Assembly (NCBI GenBank): GCA_021848145.1
Contig: JAJZMX010000004.1
Span: 186,001 to 250,000 of the forward strand
Reading direction: 5' to 3'
Source of the DNA: a bacterium
GTDB taxonomy: Bacteria; Patescibacteriota; Saccharimonadia; Saccharimonadales; UBA4665
Length of the DNA: 64,000 nucleotides
In this document: positions 53,615-61,449 of the stretch, one piece after another
Layout: every line of letters starts with the position of its first letter
Position numbering within the stretch: position 1 is the stretch's first letter
Notes under the pieces: generated by a model
Told to the model about the DNA's origin: nothing
Databases searched by the model: none
The model's input: only the letters and a program-made list of their open reading frames with translations
Position numbers and translations under genes: made by a program

Positions 53615-53670
53615 AATCTTGTAAGATTATTATATCCTAGTCTCCGAATCACGAACGTTGTAGATTAATT

Positions 53671-54180
53671 CTAGAGAGCGGCCTCAAGTGCTGCCCATTC
53701 AGCGCTTGCGTCTTCTTCAGGTATATTGACGCTAACCTGATCGCCAGGCTTAGCCTTGAAATATGTCACACTCGCAAGAAGAACCCTGTAGTTTTTGCCG
53801 CCAACGTCTACAGAGTAGTGGCCGTTTTCCAACTTGAGTGTTCCAACAACTTGTTTACGTGGTATAGGGCCAATTTGTTTGTACATGAAAGCGCCGTCAT
53901 CGGCTATTGTAAGCTTTAAGATGTCGCCTTGGACTAATTTAGATTTTGATGCGTAATTAGCTGGCACAGGATAGGTTTTTCCGTCACTCCCAACCATATT
54001 TTGGCCATCAAAAACGCCCTCAATGACCTTTCCCAAGGTGTCATCACGGGCAATGGGGGTGACTTTTTCATCATCACCCACTAAACTAATTAATAACTCA
54101 TGGGCGGCAGCCAAATTTGTTTCTGCTTCCCTAATTAGAGATCTTAGTCTCTTGATTTGTTTATCCGGTACGTCTGGCAT
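53671..54180 (-). CDS. Conserved hypothetical, OB-like domain with N-terminal coiled coil
   Basis: A 169-residue soluble protein. Residues 5-38 form an amphipathic helix (KQIKRLRSLIREAETNLAAA). Residues 60-165 are beta-rich with repeated Gly and Val, such as VIEGVFDGQNMVGSDGKTY, LVQGDILKLTIADDG and KAKPGDQVSVNIPEED, which look like small barrel domains. Not recognised further. Strong GGGGAAA-type Shine-Dalgarno upstream. It lies between dnaX and the ribosomal L7/L12 terminator, so it may act in translation, but that is only position. Confidence 0.5.
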   Translation of the reverse strand: MPDVPDKQIKRLRSLIREAETNLAAAHELLISLVGDDEKVTPIARDDTLGKVIEGVFDGQNMVGSDGKTYPVPANYASKSKLVQGDILKLTIADDGAFMYKQIGPIPRKQVVGTLKLENGHYSVDVGGKNYRVLLASVTYFKAKPGDQVSVNIPEEDASAEWAALEAAL

Positions 54181-54300
54181 GTTAATTTCTCGTTTCCCCG
54201 CCTCTCTAAAGTCTTTGTCTAGTTAAGGTAACCTTAAACTATCACTATTAACTGTATATGTCAAAGTGTTCTGTGGAAAAACGACAACGTAATAAATTAA

Positions 54301-54332
54301 GAAAAAAGCTGCCTGATGTTTGTGGCAGCTTT
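54301..54332 (-). terminator. Rho-independent terminator of rplJL
   Basis: On the minus strand AAAGCTGCC (54332-54324), loop, GGCAGCTTT (54313-54305) and a TTTTTTC run (54307-54301), 14 nt after the rplL stop. Confidence 0.88.
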
Positions 54333-54345
54333 GATTCTTCTAAAA

Positions 54346-54726
54346 CTAGGCTAGTTCTACCGTAGCTCCGGCTTCTTCAAGCTTCTTCTTGGCTTCTTCT
54401 GCTTCTTCGGCTTTAGCCTTCTCCAAGATTGGTTTTGGAGCGCCATCAACTAAAGCTTTTGCTTCTCCAAGGCCTAGGTTGGTTATGTCCTTGACTGCTT
54501 TAATTACTGCTACCTTTTGTGAGCCAGCGTCTTTTAGGACAACATCATATTCACTTTTTGCTTCTTCAGCTGCTGCGGCTTCGCCGCCTGTGGCTGGTGC
54601 GGCAACTGCGGCAACTGCTGCTGCAGGTTCAATGCCATACTTTTCCTTTAGGGTGTTGCTTAATTCATTGACTTCTAGAACTGTTAATCCAACGAGTTCT
54701 TCAGCGAGTTTTTCAATATTAGCCAT
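54346..54726 (-). CDS. rplL: Ribosomal protein bL12 (L7/L12)
   Basis: A 126-residue stalk protein. N-terminal dimerisation helices ([17 protein letters not shown]), an Ala/Gly hinge ([16 protein letters not shown]) and the conserved C-terminal domain [20 protein letters not shown] and [16 protein letters not shown]. It recruits translation factors to the ribosome. It is 23 nt after rplJ and is followed by a terminator. Confidence 0.97.
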   Translation of the reverse strand: MANIEKLAEELVGLTVLEVNELSNTLKEKYGIEPAAAVAAVAAPATGGEAAAAEEAKSEYDVVLKDAGSQKVAVIKAVKDITNLGLGEAKALVDGAPKPILEKAKAEEAEEAKKKLEEAGATVELA

Positions 54727-54749
54727 AAATTCTCCTTATATTTTCTTAG

Positions 54750-55271
54750 TTAACTTGCTTTAGTTTCAAGTGCTGACAGTATTGCAGGTAGGTGTCCTGA
54801 CGATGCGCTTATTACTGATCGAATAGGCGATCCTAGCAGGGATATAACAGAAGCAATCAGTACTGGCTTGCTTGGCAGTTCAGATAGGGTCTTAACTTCT
54901 GTAGCATTAAGCCATTTACCTTCTGCGCTAAGGGCACCTACGAACTCGAGTGTAGGTTTGTCTTTTGCGAATTGAGCGATTGCCTGTGCTGGTGCTACTT
55001 CGTCCTCTTTATTAAAGGCGTAAGTTAACATTCCCTCTAGTTCAGAAGTGTCTACGTCCTTGAATTGCTCTAAGTTCTTTAGGGCTTGAATAACAAGGCG
55101 GTTCTTAACTACTTTTACTTGAGTTCCGTTGTCTCTTGCTTGTCGCCTTAATGCCTGCATGTCTTTAACCGATGTTCCTTGGTATTTAGCTACCACAGTT
55201 AACTTCGATTCTTTTAACAGATCGCTTACATCAGATACGACCTGCTCTTTCTTAGCTTTTGTTAAGGGCAT
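54750..55271 (-). CDS. rplJ: Ribosomal protein uL10
   Basis: A 173-residue L10 of normal length. TKAKKEQVVSDVSDLLKESK opens the N-terminal domain, VVKNRLVIQALKN follows, and the C-terminal helix that binds L12 dimers is present. It holds the L12 stalk on 23S rRNA. Upstream is a candidate L10-binding leader with an attenuator hairpin. AAGGAAAT sits 8 nt before the ATG. Confidence 0.95.
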   Translation of the reverse strand: MPLTKAKKEQVVSDVSDLLKESKLTVVAKYQGTSVKDMQALRRQARDNGTQVKVVKNRLVIQALKNLEQFKDVDTSELEGMLTYAFNKEDEVAPAQAIAQFAKDKPTLEFVGALSAEGKWLNATEVKTLSELPSKPVLIASVISLLGSPIRSVISASSGHLPAILSALETKAS

Positions 55272-55339
55272 AATTATTTCCTTGTGTTTAGTTGTTGTTC
55301 TTACGGTATCGACCTATTAGACCGTAAGATCTGTTGCCA

Positions 55340-55465
55340 ATAAAAAAGCCTTTGGCGTTATCCAAAAGACTTCTTAATTTGCACTCCTATGCTTAAGAGT
55401 ATAACCTCGGCGACATTATTAAGGCTTTAACCCGTCGCTGTCTTTGGCAACTTAAGCATATTTTA
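55340..55465 (-). promoter_or_regulatory. Candidate L10 leader with attenuator upstream of rplJ
   Basis: On the minus strand the leader contains GACAGCGACGGGTTAAAGCC and GTCGCCGAGGTTATA, which resemble the conserved L10-binding kink-turn region of rplJ leaders. It is followed by AAGTCTTTTGG (55372-55362), a 6-nt loop, CCAAAGGCTT (55355-55346) and a T6 run: an intrinsic terminator placed before the gene. L10 binding may decide termination. Resemblance judged by eye. Confidence 0.55.
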
Positions 55466-55479
55466 GCAAGCTTAGCTAA

Positions 55480-55713
55480 TTATTTCAACACCTTAGCAAC
55501 TAGGTCATCTATTATTTGTCTGGAAGGCACATATTGCTTGGGTAAATCATTTTCATCCATTAAGCCAAAAACTATCATCTTTTTTACCAATTCAGTGCAA
55601 TTAACACCATTTATCTCTGTTGGGTCAACATAAACACTCCCATCGAAGTCCCACTTTTCTGTTTCTGCTTGCTCTCCTGTTGGTTGAGGTTGCTCGAATA
55701 AGGTATCGGTCAT
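55480..55713 (-). CDS. Hypothetical small acidic protein
   Basis: A 77-residue acidic protein, not recognised. It begins with a disordered Gln/Glu/Thr-rich stretch, then WDFDGSVYVDPTEINGVNC, and ends in a helical region (ELVKKMIVFGLMDENDLP and IIDDLVAKVLK). AAGGAG sits 8-9 nt before the ATG. A structured RNA ending in an intrinsic terminator lies directly upstream, so the gene may be controlled by attenuation. Confidence 0.5.
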   Translation of the reverse strand: MTDTLFEQPQPTGEQAETEKWDFDGSVYVDPTEINGVNCTELVKKMIVFGLMDENDLPKQYVPSRQIIDDLVAKVLK

Positions 55714-55734
55714 TTTTATCGTCTCCTTAATTTA

Positions 55735-55850
55735 AAAACAGGCTCTTTTCGTTGAAGCCTGGCGGTTTTTAGGACTGTACTTTTAGCGTTCAGTTAACGC
55801 CGGCTCCAACCATATTGAAGCACAGTCCCCGTAGGGATAGGACAGTTAGT
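55735..55850 (-). ncRNA. Structured RNA element with terminator, sRNA or leader
   Basis: On the minus strand: a CCC-TAC-GGGG mini hairpin, then GGACTGT (55828-55822) pairing with ACAGTCC (55778-55772), enclosing GCGTT (55800-55796)/AACGC (55790-55786) with an ACTG-type loop, then CAGGCT...AGCCTG (55761-55739) followed by TTTTT. It ends 25 nt before the 77-residue gene. A TTGACT-type -35 occurs near 55915. It does not show the conserved cores of SRP RNA, tmRNA, RNase P or 6S RNA. It may be a riboswitch-like attenuator or a free small RNA. The rest of the 321-nt gap (55851-56034) holds AT-rich DNA and the promoter TTGACA (55986-55991) of the plus-strand gene. Confidence 0.5.
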
Positions 55851-56034
55851 CCAAGTATTTGCTTCTGGTTTAAGCACATGTTATTTTTTTACTCCTAATG
55901 GGGCTATCCAAGTCAAATACTTCTATTTTTATATTGTTGCAAAATTGTTTTATCTAAATACCCCTTATTCAGCTCGTCTGGGCCATTGACATCGGATATT
56001 AATGCGAGTAATGTATTTTTCGGTTATTAAGTAG

Positions 56035-56592
56035 ATGAGTGTTATAGAAGAAAGATCATTGGGTGTAGAAAACTCTGCGGACGTAAAGCGTCGGTTAGTA
56101 ATTGAATATGTGCAGACTCAACTAACAAATAAGTTTCCTTATTTCCAAGAAAGTACTAATGTTCACTCTGACCAAGGTTTTAATAAATCATTGCTCGTAA
56201 GTGATAAAGCTAAGGTTTCATTGACGGTTCCGCAAGTAGCAGATTACCGTGCGCTAAAGATATTGTCCTTGATTGTTTCTGGTGAAAAAAACGACTTTCC
56301 GGTTGAGAATCCGCTCCATAGACTTACTCACTCGTTATTGAGGTTTCGTTTGGTAGATATGGCCGTAGAGCTTAATGATGTAGATCCTGATGGATATGTT
56401 GCCGAACCTATTGATTGGGAACAACCAAAAAAATATATTGAACACAGATCCCCGGAAAATCCAGAAGATATATTAGCTAGGTCTGTGAAATCTAATGGAG
56501 ATATTTCTACTGGATTCAGCTGTAACTATTCATTTAGCGAAGGTGAAGCGTCCATAAAAGGGCTTTACTACTACTTTACGCCTTCGGCTTGA
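56035..56592 (+). CDS. Hypothetical protein
   Basis: A 185-residue soluble protein, not recognised. It is rich in Val, Ser, Lys and Asp with no membrane helix or Cys cluster (one Cys). A perfect TTGACA (55986-55991) with TAATGT at 17-nt spacing precedes it, leaving a short leader. Its last 22 nt overlap the 3' end of the convergent tmk-thyX gene. Confidence 0.5.
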   Translation: MSVIEERSLGVENSADVKRRLVIEYVQTQLTNKFPYFQESTNVHSDQGFNKSLLVSDKAKVSLTVPQVADYRALKILSLIVSGEKNDFPVENPLHRLTHSLLRFRLVDMAVELNDVDPDGYVAEPIDWEQPKKYIEHRSPENPEDILARSVKSNGDISTGFSCNYSFSEGEASIKGLYYYFTPSA

Positions 56593-58931
56593 ACCCTTTT
56601 GTTATCGGTCTTATCTGTTTTGTCTTTGTTTAAAATAGATAGTTTGTATTGGCTGTACTTCTCAGCTGCTAGCCTAGTTAACTCAGGATCCTCATCTTTA
56701 TTAACAAAGATCATTGCTTGAGCTATTAGCGGATGGACTTCATTTAGAGTTTCGTGCATCTTTTTTACCAGCTTGCGGTAGCCAGGGTGGCCTTGGGGGC
56801 TGGTTCTAAGTTCATGAAGATGAAAAGCTTCGCGGGCGTTATATGTAACTTTCCAACGCATACGATGACCAAGAAGCGTGGCGTATTGCGCTTCATTACG
56901 GTAGCCTAAGTTTTGTAGATCACTATAAAGCTCAAGGGACAGGTCAAAACAATTCTCGAATTGGTCGCTTAAACCGGCATCTTCTACTATTTTTGGCACA
57001 TCATAGCCAAAACGAGGGGATAACTGTTGCCACTCCAAATCATCTACCATCCGGTGGCGTTGCAAATCCCTAAATATGCCATAGTCACAAATAAGATCCC
57101 AACTGTAATGAGCTTTTTCAAGAGCTCTACCCGGGCGGTGTCGGCGGTTTAATCTCTCGCCAAAGTAGGTTTGGAATACTTCGGCTTTCTGTTCGTAACT
57201 CCAGTTCGAGACAATGTCTTTTATTTTATCCAGTGGAAGGTCGGTGTGCTCATATAGCATGTCAGCGACCAAATCCAGTTCATTGCGTGGCCAGAAATCT
57301 ACCAGCGAAACATCGTTATTGTCTGTAGGTATCGGCTCTTTGTTAATAGTTTTGTCGGCTAACATTTGCATGGCTTTAAAGTTATTAGCCCTATACGCCA
57401 CTATAGCTCCACCTCTTTCTGGTTTATCTGCACGCTCTAAAAACATCGGCATAACTTTTCTTGCTTCTTCTAGCACCTTTTCACCGGTTTGGCGTGATTC
57501 TAGTAGCTCATCGCCCAGCAAATGTATTACTAGAGATTCTAATGCTTGGCCTGACGCAAAGATTCCAACTGTTGAAGTAGTGGCCACCGGTAGTAATGGT
57601 CTTATAGCATCACACGCCTGTGCCCGGATTGCTGCGCGAAAGGCACCGTCGTGTTCATTTTTAGGAACCTTGCTGTTAGTTTCGATATAGCTAGTTAACT
57701 TATGGACAAGCTCTGAATAGATATCAAATATTTGATCCATGCTTTTTTTGTAACTTTTTTTAGTTTTGGGATCAAAATTATCGGGAATGAAGTAACGATA
57801 ATTCCCTGCTTCGTCTTTCTTGTCGAAATATATATAACGAGTTGATTGTTCTAAATATGAAGCTAATCTGCCCCATTCTAGTTTTTTGGTTAATAAGTTT
57901 GAGGCTTGTTCGATGACTATATGGATTCCAGCTAATTGCTGTACTGAGTCATCACCGTACGCCGTTATTACTCGCTTAAGAAGATCTTCGTCTTTTCCCT
58001 CGTTGGTAGCGAATTCGTCTAGAAGGGTTATTCTCATGTCATCGCCACGACGACTAAGCCTGGCCATTGCGGCAGCGATGGTGGTGGGGCTCAAGTAGTC
58101 ATAGAAGGCGTAGATGTTACCGTTTGTGTTTGTCACCGCTTTATCTAAGAATTGCTTTCCGATTTCAGTTATGCCAAAGCCTTTTTCCTCCTTTTTGATC
58201 AAGTCTGTTGATGTGTTATTGAGGCTATGACTTATAACAGGAATTGGTGGCTCACTAGAGATTAGTTCTGCTATTGAGTTAGTTGAATTCAGTGGCTTAG
58301 CTGATCGTAACTTAAGATTTTTGGATACATGATTCCATAGTCGTTCTGTAACTTCCTCTTGAGTTCCTGTTGCAAAAATAATAGGGAATCCGCGTTGGTC
58401 GGCCTCCCATAAGTAACCCGCCCTGACCCTCTCCAAGAATGCGGGGTCTAGCTCGTCAAATCTTTCACCTTGGTTACGCTTGGACTGGCGTTCAGTAAGT
58501 ACTTGTACGGGAGCATCGAGAACTAAAGTTAGGTCAGGTTCAACACCATTGACAGCAAATTTTATGATCCTATTAATTGTTTCGTAATCCGGGATATCCC
58601 CGCGCCCATAATATTGGACAGCTAGAGTTGTTAAATAATTACGGTCAACTATGCAGCATATTCCCTGCTCTATACTACGCTTAATTACTTGTAGTGACTG
58701 AGATCTCGCAGCGTTATACAGTAGAGTTTCGGTAATTGTATTCATCGGGTAGCGTGGATCCTGTGTTAGTTGCCTAATTGCCCGAGCAGTTAGGTCGGTT
58801 TGGGAATCTGGTTCGCGCATAGATCGCACTGGAATTCCTGCCAATTGCAATCTTTTTGTCATCTCTGTTACCTGTGTTGTTTTGCCAACTCCCTCAGGTC
58901 CTTCAATGACAATGTATTTACCCCTATTCAT
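56571..58931 (-). CDS. Thymidylate kinase fused to tandem ThyX domains
   Basis: A 786-residue fusion. Residues 1-207 are thymidylate kinase: P-loop EGPEGVGKTTQ, MREPDSQT, DRNYLTTLA and the lid GERFDELDP. Two ThyX (flavin-dependent thymidylate synthase) domains follow. The first (about 253-500) has GRLASYLEQSTRY (354-366), the Ser-x-x-x-Gln-Ser-x-Arg half of the ThyX motif, without its RHR. The second (about 545-775) has RHR at 625-627 but a 3-residue longer, altered second half (QQLSPRF). It would make dTMP from dUMP with FADH2 and methylene-folate and then dTDP. The dcd gene upstream overlaps by 8 nt. Confidence 0.85.
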   Translation of the reverse strand: MNRGKYIVIEGPEGVGKTTQVTEMTKRLQLAGIPVRSMREPDSQTDLTARAIRQLTQDPRYPMNTITETLLYNAARSQSLQVIKRSIEQGICCIVDRNYLTTLAVQYYGRGDIPDYETINRIIKFAVNGVEPDLTLVLDAPVQVLTERQSKRNQGERFDELDPAFLERVRAGYLWEADQRGFPIIFATGTQEEVTERLWNHVSKNLKLRSAKPLNSTNSIAELISSEPPIPVISHSLNNTSTDLIKKEEKGFGITEIGKQFLDKAVTNTNGNIYAFYDYLSPTTIAAAMARLSRRGDDMRITLLDEFATNEGKDEDLLKRVITAYGDDSVQQLAGIHIVIEQASNLLTKKLEWGRLASYLEQSTRYIYFDKKDEAGNYRYFIPDNFDPKTKKSYKKSMDQIFDIYSELVHKLTSYIETNSKVPKNEHDGAFRAAIRAQACDAIRPLLPVATTSTVGIFASGQALESLVIHLLGDELLESRQTGEKVLEEARKVMPMFLERADKPERGGAIVAYRANNFKAMQMLADKTINKEPIPTDNNDVSLVDFWPRNELDLVADMLYEHTDLPLDKIKDIVSNWSYEQKAEVFQTYFGERLNRRHRPGRALEKAHYSWDLICDYGIFRDLQRHRMVDDLEWQQLSPRFGYDVPKIVEDAGLSDQFENCFDLSLELYSDLQNLGYRNEAQYATLLGHRMRWKVTYNAREAFHLHELRTSPQGHPGYRKLVKKMHETLNEVHPLIAQAMIFVNKDEDPELTRLAAEKYSQYKLSILNKDKTDKTDNKRVQAEGVK

Positions 58932-59637
58932 AAGCCATACCCTTTATCGGCTCCGGCATAGTGCGCTGGTCGTTATATGCCTTGGGTAGCATCATGTCTG
59001 GCGACCATGTTTTAATAATCGTATCTAGGTCAGTGCCCTGTTGGTATTTACCACTAAAACCGTTGTCTCTCCCCGCCCCATAATTACCTTCAACTTCACC
59101 TGTTTCGTGAAATACTGCTTGGGCTATGCGCTCACCAACAGGAAGTAAAATTGTTTCTCTGTGGTTGAGATTATATATTTCAAGGGTTAAGCGGTTTATG
59201 TAGCCCGGGTCTACCCATCCAGCATCAAAACATACGGCAATTCCGTTACGACCCCAACTTGAGCGTGATTTTAATTCATATGCTCCAGGCGGTTTAATAC
59301 CGAAAAATTCATGGGTATGGGCCAGTATTCGCTCACCGGGTTTTAGGCTTATTACTGGATGCTCTGGTGGTATATTTGCAAGTGGCAAAAACCCATTCTG
59401 CTTGCTCCATTGTCTGTGGGGCATTGCCTTGTAGGGACCATCAAAGTAACGTTCGATATCTTCTTTGTCGAACGGGTTGTATATTATCCTGTCGTTCATT
59501 CGTTCAATGCGGTAGAAATAGTAACCTAGGGTTACGTCTAGACTTGCATGCGCAATATGTTTTGGGTTGAAAGGCGTGCAAACTATATGTCCCTCTTCAA
59601 GAGCCACTTTTATTTGTGTGTTGCTATAGACTGACAA
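58924..59637 (-). CDS. dcd: dCTP deaminase / dUTPase family
   Basis: A 237-residue trimeric dUTPase-fold protein. YELKSRSSWGRNGI carries the triphosphate-binding RSS motif, DAGWVDPGYINRLTLEIYN the catalytic Glu and core, and GERIAQAVF the later motif. It turns dCTP into dUTP (or dUMP if bifunctional), the precursor for ThyX. Somewhat longer than the 190-residue E. coli form. TTG start codon at 59635-59637, supported by GAGGGAG 7 nt upstream. The overlap with tmk-thyX makes a pyrimidine operon. Confidence 0.88.
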   Translation of the reverse strand: MSVYSNTQIKVALEEGHIVCTPFNPKHIAHASLDVTLGYYFYRIERMNDRIIYNPFDKEDIERYFDGPYKAMPHRQWSKQNGFLPLANIPPEHPVISLKPGERILAHTHEFFGIKPPGAYELKSRSSWGRNGIAVCFDAGWVDPGYINRLTLEIYNLNHRETILLPVGERIAQAVFHETGEVEGNYGAGRDNGFSGKYQQGTDLDTIIKTWSPDMMLPKAYNDQRTMPEPIKGMAYE

Positions 59638-59757
59638 GGTACTCCCTCACTTGTTTTATGTATTTTACTAATTTACTTGCGTTTTACGCAAATTAAAAAT
59701 AACTACGGAGAATGTAGTTTTATTGGGGTAAAATAGGTAGAATCTGATAGATAAAAG

Positions 59758-61449
59758 ATGTTAAAAAAACTTAGATTAGAATTTCATCATATAGTTGCTT
59801 TAGTTAGCTTCCTGGTCGGATTTTATGGGTTATTTATTATTACCTCGACGTTACTAGACCAATTTTCTATACATAGGCTTCGCTTTGTGAACAGTTTTAC
59901 GATTGACGTGCATATAGTGTTTGGACTGGGGTTTATTTATTTAAGCTTGCTTTTACTGCGCAGAAAGAAGAATGCGCTTTACCTAGCCCTAACTGCGTTC
60001 ACTTTTCTTTTAGTAGACGGTGTAGCAGAAATTGTTATCCATCCTAACTTACATAAATTTAATGCATTGATAGTAGGCAGATATATCGCGTTGCCATTAG
60101 TAATAATGGGGAGTCTTATAGTGACTCATGATGAGTTTAAAGTTAAAAGCGATCAGCAGGCGTTTACGAATTCACTAAGACTAGCGGTGATTGTGTTTAT
60201 TATTACATTTGCATACGGTGTAAGCGGATTTATGCTGATGGCTAAAACTGATTTTCATCAAGAAATTGGCTTTACGTCGGCTCTATATCATACAGCTGAT
60301 CAATTTGATTTATTTTCTAACCACCCCCTAAAACCTTATACTAAACGAGCTCGATTGTTTAATGATTCTTTGTCTTTTGTTAGTCTTGCTGCAATAGGCT
60401 ATCTTATTATTTCACTGTTTCAACCAGTTAGAGCCAGGTTAATAGATCAGAGCGATCAAAGAGATAGGCTCAAGATCATTTTAGATAAATACGGTGCACT
60501 GAGTGAAGATTTTTTTAAGTTGTGGCCAAAAGATAAGCATTATTTTTTCGAGAGTAAGGGCGAGGCTGCAATAGCCTACCAAACTAGACACGGAGTTGCG
60601 CTTGTATTGGGGGATCCGGTAGGTAACAAAAAATCATATGCCAGTTTATTTAGTGAATTTAGCGATATGTGCTGGTCTAATGATTGGCAGCCCGCCCTCA
60701 TACACGTCGATGAACGTTTTATTCAGTTTTATAAGGATTTAGGTTTCCAACTTCAACTAATTGGGCAGGAAGCTTTTGTGAATATTGAGCATTTTGTAGC
60801 TAAGACTTCTAGGAACAAGTATTTTAGAAATATTAAAAACCGGTTTAATAAAGAGAACTTTAGCTTTGAGGTATTAGAACCGCCACACCATCAGGCAGTA
60901 CTTACGCGCATGCAGGCCATATCTGATGATTGGCTTTCTAAGCCCGGTAGAACTGAGCGGGGTTTTGTAATGGGTTACTACAGTGAGGAGTATGTTCAAC
61001 AATGCAATATTGCCGTGGTTCGTGACGCGGCAAAAACCATACAGGCATTTATGAATATTATTCCTTCAGATAGTTTTAATAAGCGTGAGGTAACTTATGA
61101 TATGTTGCGCACGACTAAAGATGCTCCACCGAACATCAATGACTTTTTGCTTTATAGTCTCCTGTATAACCTGAAAGACGAAGGTTACAAAATATTGAGC
61201 CTTGGACTGTCTCCGTTAGTAGGTTTAGACGAGGCCTCAAGTGAAAGTTCGCTTATTTCTAGTGTATTAAGGTTTGCTTATGTTAACGGAGACCGAATTT
61301 ATTCCTTTAGCGGGCTACATAGATTCAAGGAAAAATATGAACCAAAATGGGAGGATCGTTTTATAGGCTACCGGGGTGGAGTAAGAGGCTTTTCTAGAAT
61401 GCTTAACGGATTAGCCTCAGCAATGAAAGTCCGCAATTTAAAGCGCTAA
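59758..61449 (+). CDS. MprF-like phosphatidylglycerol lysyltransferase (DUF2156) with short membrane part
   Basis: A 563-residue protein. About six helices in residues 10-235 replace the usual 14-helix flippase of MprF. The C-terminal 310 residues are the GNAT-fold DUF2156 synthase: VALVLGDPVGNKKS, WQPALIHVDERFIQFYKDLGF, RNKYFRNIKNRFNKENFSFEV, VMGYYSEEYVQQCNIAVV, and FAYVNGDRIYSFSGLHRFKEKYEPKWEDRFIGY. It transfers an amino acid from tRNA to phosphatidylglycerol, lowering surface charge. Convergent with rplA (12-nt overlap). Confidence 0.85.
   Translation: MLKKLRLEFHHIVALVSFLVGFYGLFIITSTLLDQFSIHRLRFVNSFTIDVHIVFGLGFIYLSLLLLRRKKNALYLALTAFTFLLVDGVAEIVIHPNLHKFNALIVGRYIALPLVIMGSLIVTHDEFKVKSDQQAFTNSLRLAVIVFIITFAYGVSGFMLMAKTDFHQEIGFTSALYHTADQFDLFSNHPLKPYTKRARLFNDSLSFVSLAAIGYLIISLFQPVRARLIDQSDQRDRLKIILDKYGALSEDFFKLWPKDKHYFFESKGEAAIAYQTRHGVALVLGDPVGNKKSYASLFSEFSDMCWSNDWQPALIHVDERFIQFYKDLGFQLQLIGQEAFVNIEHFVAKTSRNKYFRNIKNRFNKENFSFEVLEPPHHQAVLTRMQAISDDWLSKPGRTERGFVMGYYSEEYVQQCNIAVVRDAAKTIQAFMNIIPSDSFNKREVTYDMLRTTKDAPPNINDFLLYSLLYNLKDEGYKILSLGLSPLVGLDEASSESSLISSVLRFAYVNGDRIYSFSGLHRFKEKYEPKWEDRFIGYRGGVRGFSRMLNGLASAMKVRNLKR

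Noticed and set aside
55735-55850. SRP RNA, tmRNA, RNase P RNA or 6S RNA
   Set aside because: None of their conserved core sequences is present and the length is short for tmRNA, RNase P and 6S.
57214-57690. 158-codon plus-strand frame inside tmk-thyX
   Set aside because: The opposite frame encodes clear ThyX sequence; the plus product is Ser-rich without recognisable motifs.
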